From Xestospongia muta (Eukaryota; Porifera; Demospongiae; Haplosclerida; Petrosiidae): a stretch of DNA of 64,000 nucleotides. This document shows positions 61,084 through 64,000 of the stretch, one piece after another. The notes beneath the pieces are model-generated. The model did no database searches. It was not told the DNA's origin and saw nothing but the letters and a program-made list of their open reading frames with translations. The position numbers were made by a program, and so were the translations under genes. The stretch lies in NCBI GenBank assembly GCA_963693285.1, contig OY848919.1:7497461-7561460 (forward strand), written 5' to 3'. Positions within the stretch are counted from its first letter, which is position 1, and every line of letters starts with the position of its first letter.

Positions 61084-61746
61084 TTATGACAACCTAAATC
61101 TACTCTTATGACTTGAAATGGCAGTGTCCTTGTCTGGCCTTGTGTATTGACTACTTAATGGTGCTGGCTCCTCATCATGTACACTTGTATCCCCTCTACT
61201 GCCATCTATACAGAGTTCAAATGTCTTTCTAAATACGTTGTTAACATATCCTGCAGTGGAATTATAGTGAACAATTAACACCTTTAGGCTGTTGACAAGG
61301 AACAAAGACTATTGGTATTTAGTTAGCATGTCTTACCATATGTTTAGTGTACAGTCACTTTGCGAACAATGTAGCCGCCTTTCTTGTATTTGGGAAACAC
61401 AATGTCAAACTGTTCCTTGCCCTGTTTGGTTACTGCCTGATCATGATTAGAGTTTTCATTAAAGTGTAGCGATGCCAACTCCAACCTGCAAAATTGTAAA
61501 ATGGGAGGTAATAACAATTATTCTTACAAAAATAACTTTGTAGTAAGCAAAAGAAACCTTAATTCTCAAATTAATACACACCTGTAATGCATCCCTAGAT
61601 AAGAAAAGGCATTTGACTTTGGTGCGAAGTGGATTACCACACTGTTGTAGGCCTCTAAAGATGATGTCTGGTATTCTGGAGACAGACGGGTCACATCCTT
61701 GTATAGATGTGCATGAATTAGCAGAAATCTCTCCCTTTGATGACAT
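61084..61746 (-). pseudogene. Partner gene of the P2X7-like gene, function unknown
   Basis: Exon 1 (61582-61746) has an ATG inside the right inverted end and reads IPDIIFRGLQQCGNPLRTKV then KCLFLSRDALQ. Exon 2 reads LASLHFNENSNHDQAVTKQG, FDIVFPKYKKGGYIVRKVTV and a TAA. A donor (GTAAGA) leads to exon 3, which starts after CAACAG and reads GYVNNVFRKTFELCIDG then RPDKDTAISSHKSRFRLS and stops at 61084. I recognise the LHFNEN/FPKYKKGG and RPxKDxAxxxHxSRF text as a family common in cnidarian and sponge genomes, but no function is known to me. Exon 1 to exon 2 does not join in frame and the TAA at 61344 precedes the last donor, so it is probably dead. Its stop overlaps the 3' end of the P2X7-like frame. 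Confidence 0.55.
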
Positions 61747-61828
61747 CACATAACTGCCCCGCCCAATTTCAACCTCAACAGGAAACGTTTGTAGCTTATT
61801 GAAAATTAGCTGGAAACAACTTTTTCTA
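61728..61828 (-). repeat. Right inverted end of the two-gene unit
   Basis: Inverse of 54511-54616; includes the start codon of the partner gene (61744-61746). The left end has the same ATGTCATCAAAGGGAGAG but there leads to a stop within a few codons. Confidence 0.75.
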
Positions 61829-61941
61829 CACGAAGTGAGCAGATGTTTTGCAGTTTATTAATTATCCATAGGGCGTTGTCACTAATTAACCTATTCCACA
61901 CCCACTCTACTGTATCACATTTGACATCAAATTGATGACTA

Positions 61942-62427
61942 TTGATTGCTTATTCTCTGTATTCAGAATGCTATATATGTGGTCCTTCAAGCCATTCAAA
62001 TAGCAGGAGCCCCAGGGAATTATACCCTTTGTCCACCTCTCAGTGGGCCTGGCTTAAAAAACAGGTACAGGTACTCCTGTTTTTATGTTGGAAATTTTTT
62101 TATACAAAAATTTTTTGGGTATGTTCATTAAAGTCTGCTGTCAAAATTAAAGTCATAAACAGCATGGGTCTCTCATTTGATTTGAATGATCACTCTCTTC
62201 TACATATATCAAAAATAGTCAACACTAGCAAGTCATTCTTGAACATTAAAAAAGTTGTAACTCCGCAACAATTGGGAGTAAGAGACTGTGGTTTATTTGC
62301 TATTGTATATGATCTTGAAGAATGCCTGGGAAATACTTTGGACGATGTTAACTTTGAACAGAATGAGATGCACCATCACTTGCTTATTTGCCTAGAAGAA
62401 GGAAATTGTGAACTTAATAATAATTAA
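61942..62427 (+). pseudogene. Second C48 (Ulp1-like) protease relic
   Basis: The C-terminal half is clear: LSFDLNDHSLLHISKIV, then KKVVTPQQLGVRDCGLFAIV with the Gln and catalytic Cys, then a closing helix HHHLLICLEEGN. The His step and N-terminal half are not recognisable. It differs from the MULE copy (QQLGVRDCG against QCNQSDCG), so it comes from another element. It starts only about 110 bp beyond the right inverted end of the two-gene unit. Confidence 0.55.
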
Positions 62428-62429
62428 TA

Positions 62430-63339
62430 ATTAATTTCTTTCAGATGGGAAAGAGAAAGGTCAGAATGTACTATAGAAAGCACAGGGCAATTCCCAGATC
62501 TTTATTATATCTCTTCCAAATTCAATTTACATTAATGCTTTTTTTCCATTCTTCGTCTGTGCTAAGAGAGAGATTACATTCCTTGGGATTATAACCTAAA
62601 GGTTGATTGACTATAGCAATGTTATCACACTATTTTATTCACTTCACGTAATACTGTAGCATGGCTAGAAGTTGAAGTTGACATCTCAAACAATATCAAT
62701 TTTAGGAAACTTTTCAATGCTGAATGCAATATCTTTACACCACTCACAACCCATAATGGCGGTACATGGAAGCTCACTTTACATAACACTCCTTTAGACT
62801 CTGTCAATTGTACACAAATGAACCATATTCCTTAACAATGAAGTCTTTGTCTAACGTTTTGGCAATCATTGATCCAGTAGATACCAGTCATTTTTGCTTT
62901 GGCATTTCAGAAGGTAATTTGATGTGAGCATATTATCAGGTTAGTATTGTCTTTAAAATAATTCTACACGAATGATTGTTTTAGATGCCTATGTACTTGA
63001 TTCCACTATATTAGAAATAAGTACATACATCACAAGAATTGTGAATTACTAATTAATCGTGCTGACATAGCAATCTTATTAGTAATCGGGTAACATCTCT
63101 GAGAAGTCATGCAAATTATAGATACTTATTACCAAATCAGTTAAAAAAAAGATTACATAATATGCACAATTCTGCACGCAACATTACGCTAAATTGACTT
63201 GTTTATTGATGATTAAGCAGTCCATTTTTATAGTGGAGTCCAACTTGATGTAGTTAATCACAATGATTTAGTTAATGTAATGTGAAATTATAATAAACAA
63301 ATTAATACATGATACATATGGAAAAGGATTCCTTTCAAA
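62430..63339. other. AT-rich spacer
   Basis: No gene was recognised. The stretch separates the C48 relic from the THAP9-like relic and may be part of the latter element. Confidence 0.35.
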
Positions 63340-64000
63340 TAATATTTTGGGAATAACAGCAAAAAGTAGCATCATATTCTGATCCAAAGTCAATGAGGTG
63401 GCACATATTAATAATGATGTTATTAATATTAATGATGTCTTTTATTTACAACATCTGTCAAGTGGAGCATATGAAACCTTGAGGACATCTTCCATATTAA
63501 AGCTGCCTTCACAACATACATTAAGAAACTACACACACTACATAAAATCATCCTGCAAACTTTCAAATGAAGTTGACAATGATTTAATTAGAGCTACTGA
63601 TTACTATTACCTCGAGGACTGGCAAAACATGTTGGCATATTAACTGATGAAATACACATCAAAGACTCAGTATATGATAAATACACTGGTCCTTTAATTG
63701 GTTTATATCTCTTGGAGATGTTAACGAAAAATTATTGAAGGTAATTAAAATAGCTGTGACTTATTTGTAATATTTATGACATTAATTATAACTATTTGTA
63801 TATGTAGTTTGAAAGATCATTAGATGAGTCTAATGTCAGCTAGTCTCCACCTTTAGCCAATTCCATTTATGTATTTATGGTGAGAGGCCTTTTCACATCT
63901 CTCCAATACCCTTATGTTCAACTTATCTGCAAGGATGTAACTACAGCATCTTAAAAGTACTGTTCAAGAAATACTATCAAAAGAGGTCATAGAAGAAGCT
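63340..64000 (+). pseudogene. P-element/THAP9-like transposase relic, runs off the window
   Basis: Pieces in order: QQKVASYSDPKSMRWH (about 63358), LSSGAYETLRTSSILKLPSQ and LRNYTHYIKSS (63455-63555), then VGILTDEIHIKDSVYDKYTG in a second frame, LGDVNEKLLK, and after a small intron ending TATGTAG (about 63808) FMVRGLFTSLQYPYVQLICK. The layout G-x-Y-x-x-L-R-x-S-x-x-L-K-L-P-S-x-R-T-L-x-x-Y-T, then D-E-M/I-x-I, is that of the RNase-H fold of P-element and THAP9 transposases. At least three frame changes and two stops make it inactive. No THAP zinc finger lies in the window upstream. Confidence 0.65.

Larger units (their letters stand above)
54631..61111 (+). pseudogene. P2X7 ballast-like cysteine domain gene, without channel part
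   Basis: Exon 1 is 54631-54706 plus 60383-60557 around the BEL insertion; it starts MEESDNSINSSGTDDADSY and is acidic and Ser-rich. Exon 2 (60619-60843) opens WCQCGHCEVMATGRECLCCC and has HCITDHKGFQSVCLNVWVL. Exon 3 (60907-61111) has YMAYCQLISWCWGWFG. This is the order W-C-x-C-x2-C ... E-C-x-C-C ... C-I-T-x-H-x-x-F-x-x-x-C-L-N ... W-C-W-G of the zinc-binding intracellular domain at the C-end of vertebrate P2X7. No membrane segments occur, so this is a free-standing cytoplasmic or nuclear domain, a form widespread in invertebrates. Splice phases fit at both introns. Damage: the retrotransposon and a TAG at 60782 in a position that is Gln in relatives. Confidence 0.75.
54511..61828. mobile_element. 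TIR-bounded two-gene unit with a P2X7-like domain gene (interrupted by BEL/Pao)
   Basis: The segment 54511-54616 recurs in inverse at 61728-61828, sharing TTTTCAATAAGCTACAAACG, TTTCCTGTTGAGGTTGAAAT and ATGTGATGTCATCAAAGG. Without the 5.67 kb BEL insertion and its extra target copy, the unit is about 1.65 kb. It encloses two convergent genes, each starting at or just inside an inverted end: the P2X7-like gene (+) and the partner gene (-), whose stop codons overlap. Flanking target duplications were not resolved, and no transposase is visible. It behaves like a non-autonomous DNA transposon, or a mobile gene pair mobilised by a helper. Confidence 0.6.

Overview
The window looks like animal nuclear DNA. 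It is strongly AT-rich, its genes are split by GT-AG introns, and it is full of decayed transposable elements. The domain content (ankyrin, Roc-type GTPase, death-fold domains, P2X7-like zinc domain) and the element families (BEL/Pao, Ty3/gypsy, hAT-like, Mutator-like, P-element/THAP9-like) fit a marine invertebrate. A demosponge is my best guess, but no marker gene here fixes the species. No rRNA, tRNA or CRISPR was seen.

About 2.5-28.7 kb (possibly to 32.6 kb) is one large minus-strand gene. From 5' to 3' it has some 18 ankyrin exons, almost all one 33-34 residue repeat long and in phase 0. A 2.06 kb exon follows with a Roc-like P-loop GTPase and a probable COR region. Then come two tandemly duplicated Death-domain exons, two short linker exons and a terminal CARD-like exon. 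This is the layout of an intracellular signalling or immune protein. The ankyrin array clearly grew by tandem duplication of exon plus intron, because intron sequences are shared between units. The introns also hold a 632-bp TIR element with a clean target duplication, a fold-back element and an unexplained insert.

About 27.6-41 kb is repeat-rich: two copies of a 0.4 kb segment carrying a small exon, a relic of a LINE-like C-terminal domain, three long hairpins or fold-back elements, and a threefold ~2 kb tandem duplication (33-39 kb). Two of those units carry a frameshifted CMGC-type protein kinase exon whose polypyrimidine tract has become a long (GA/TC)n microsatellite.

About 41.7-64 kb is a nested mobile-element zone. 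A Ty3/gypsy element (short LTRs, TSD CAATG) sits inside a hAT-like transposase gene. Next is a divergent pair of decayed genes, a transposon-like gene of unknown class on minus and a SAM-domain gene on plus. Then comes a 2.29 kb Mutator-like element (TSD ATCATAAAA) coding for FAR1-type zinc finger, C48/Ulp1 protease and PHD-like segments. Next is a TIR-bounded unit of about 1.65 kb with two convergent genes, a P2X7 ballast-like zinc domain gene (+) and a partner of unknown function (-). A BEL/Pao retrotransposon (149-bp LTRs, TSD AAGAC) interrupts the first exon of the P2X7-like gene; leaving it out gives a continuous frame across the break. A second C48 protease relic and a P-element/THAP9-like transposase relic end the window.

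The most unusual item is the TIR-bounded P2X7-domain element with its tail-to-tail partner gene.
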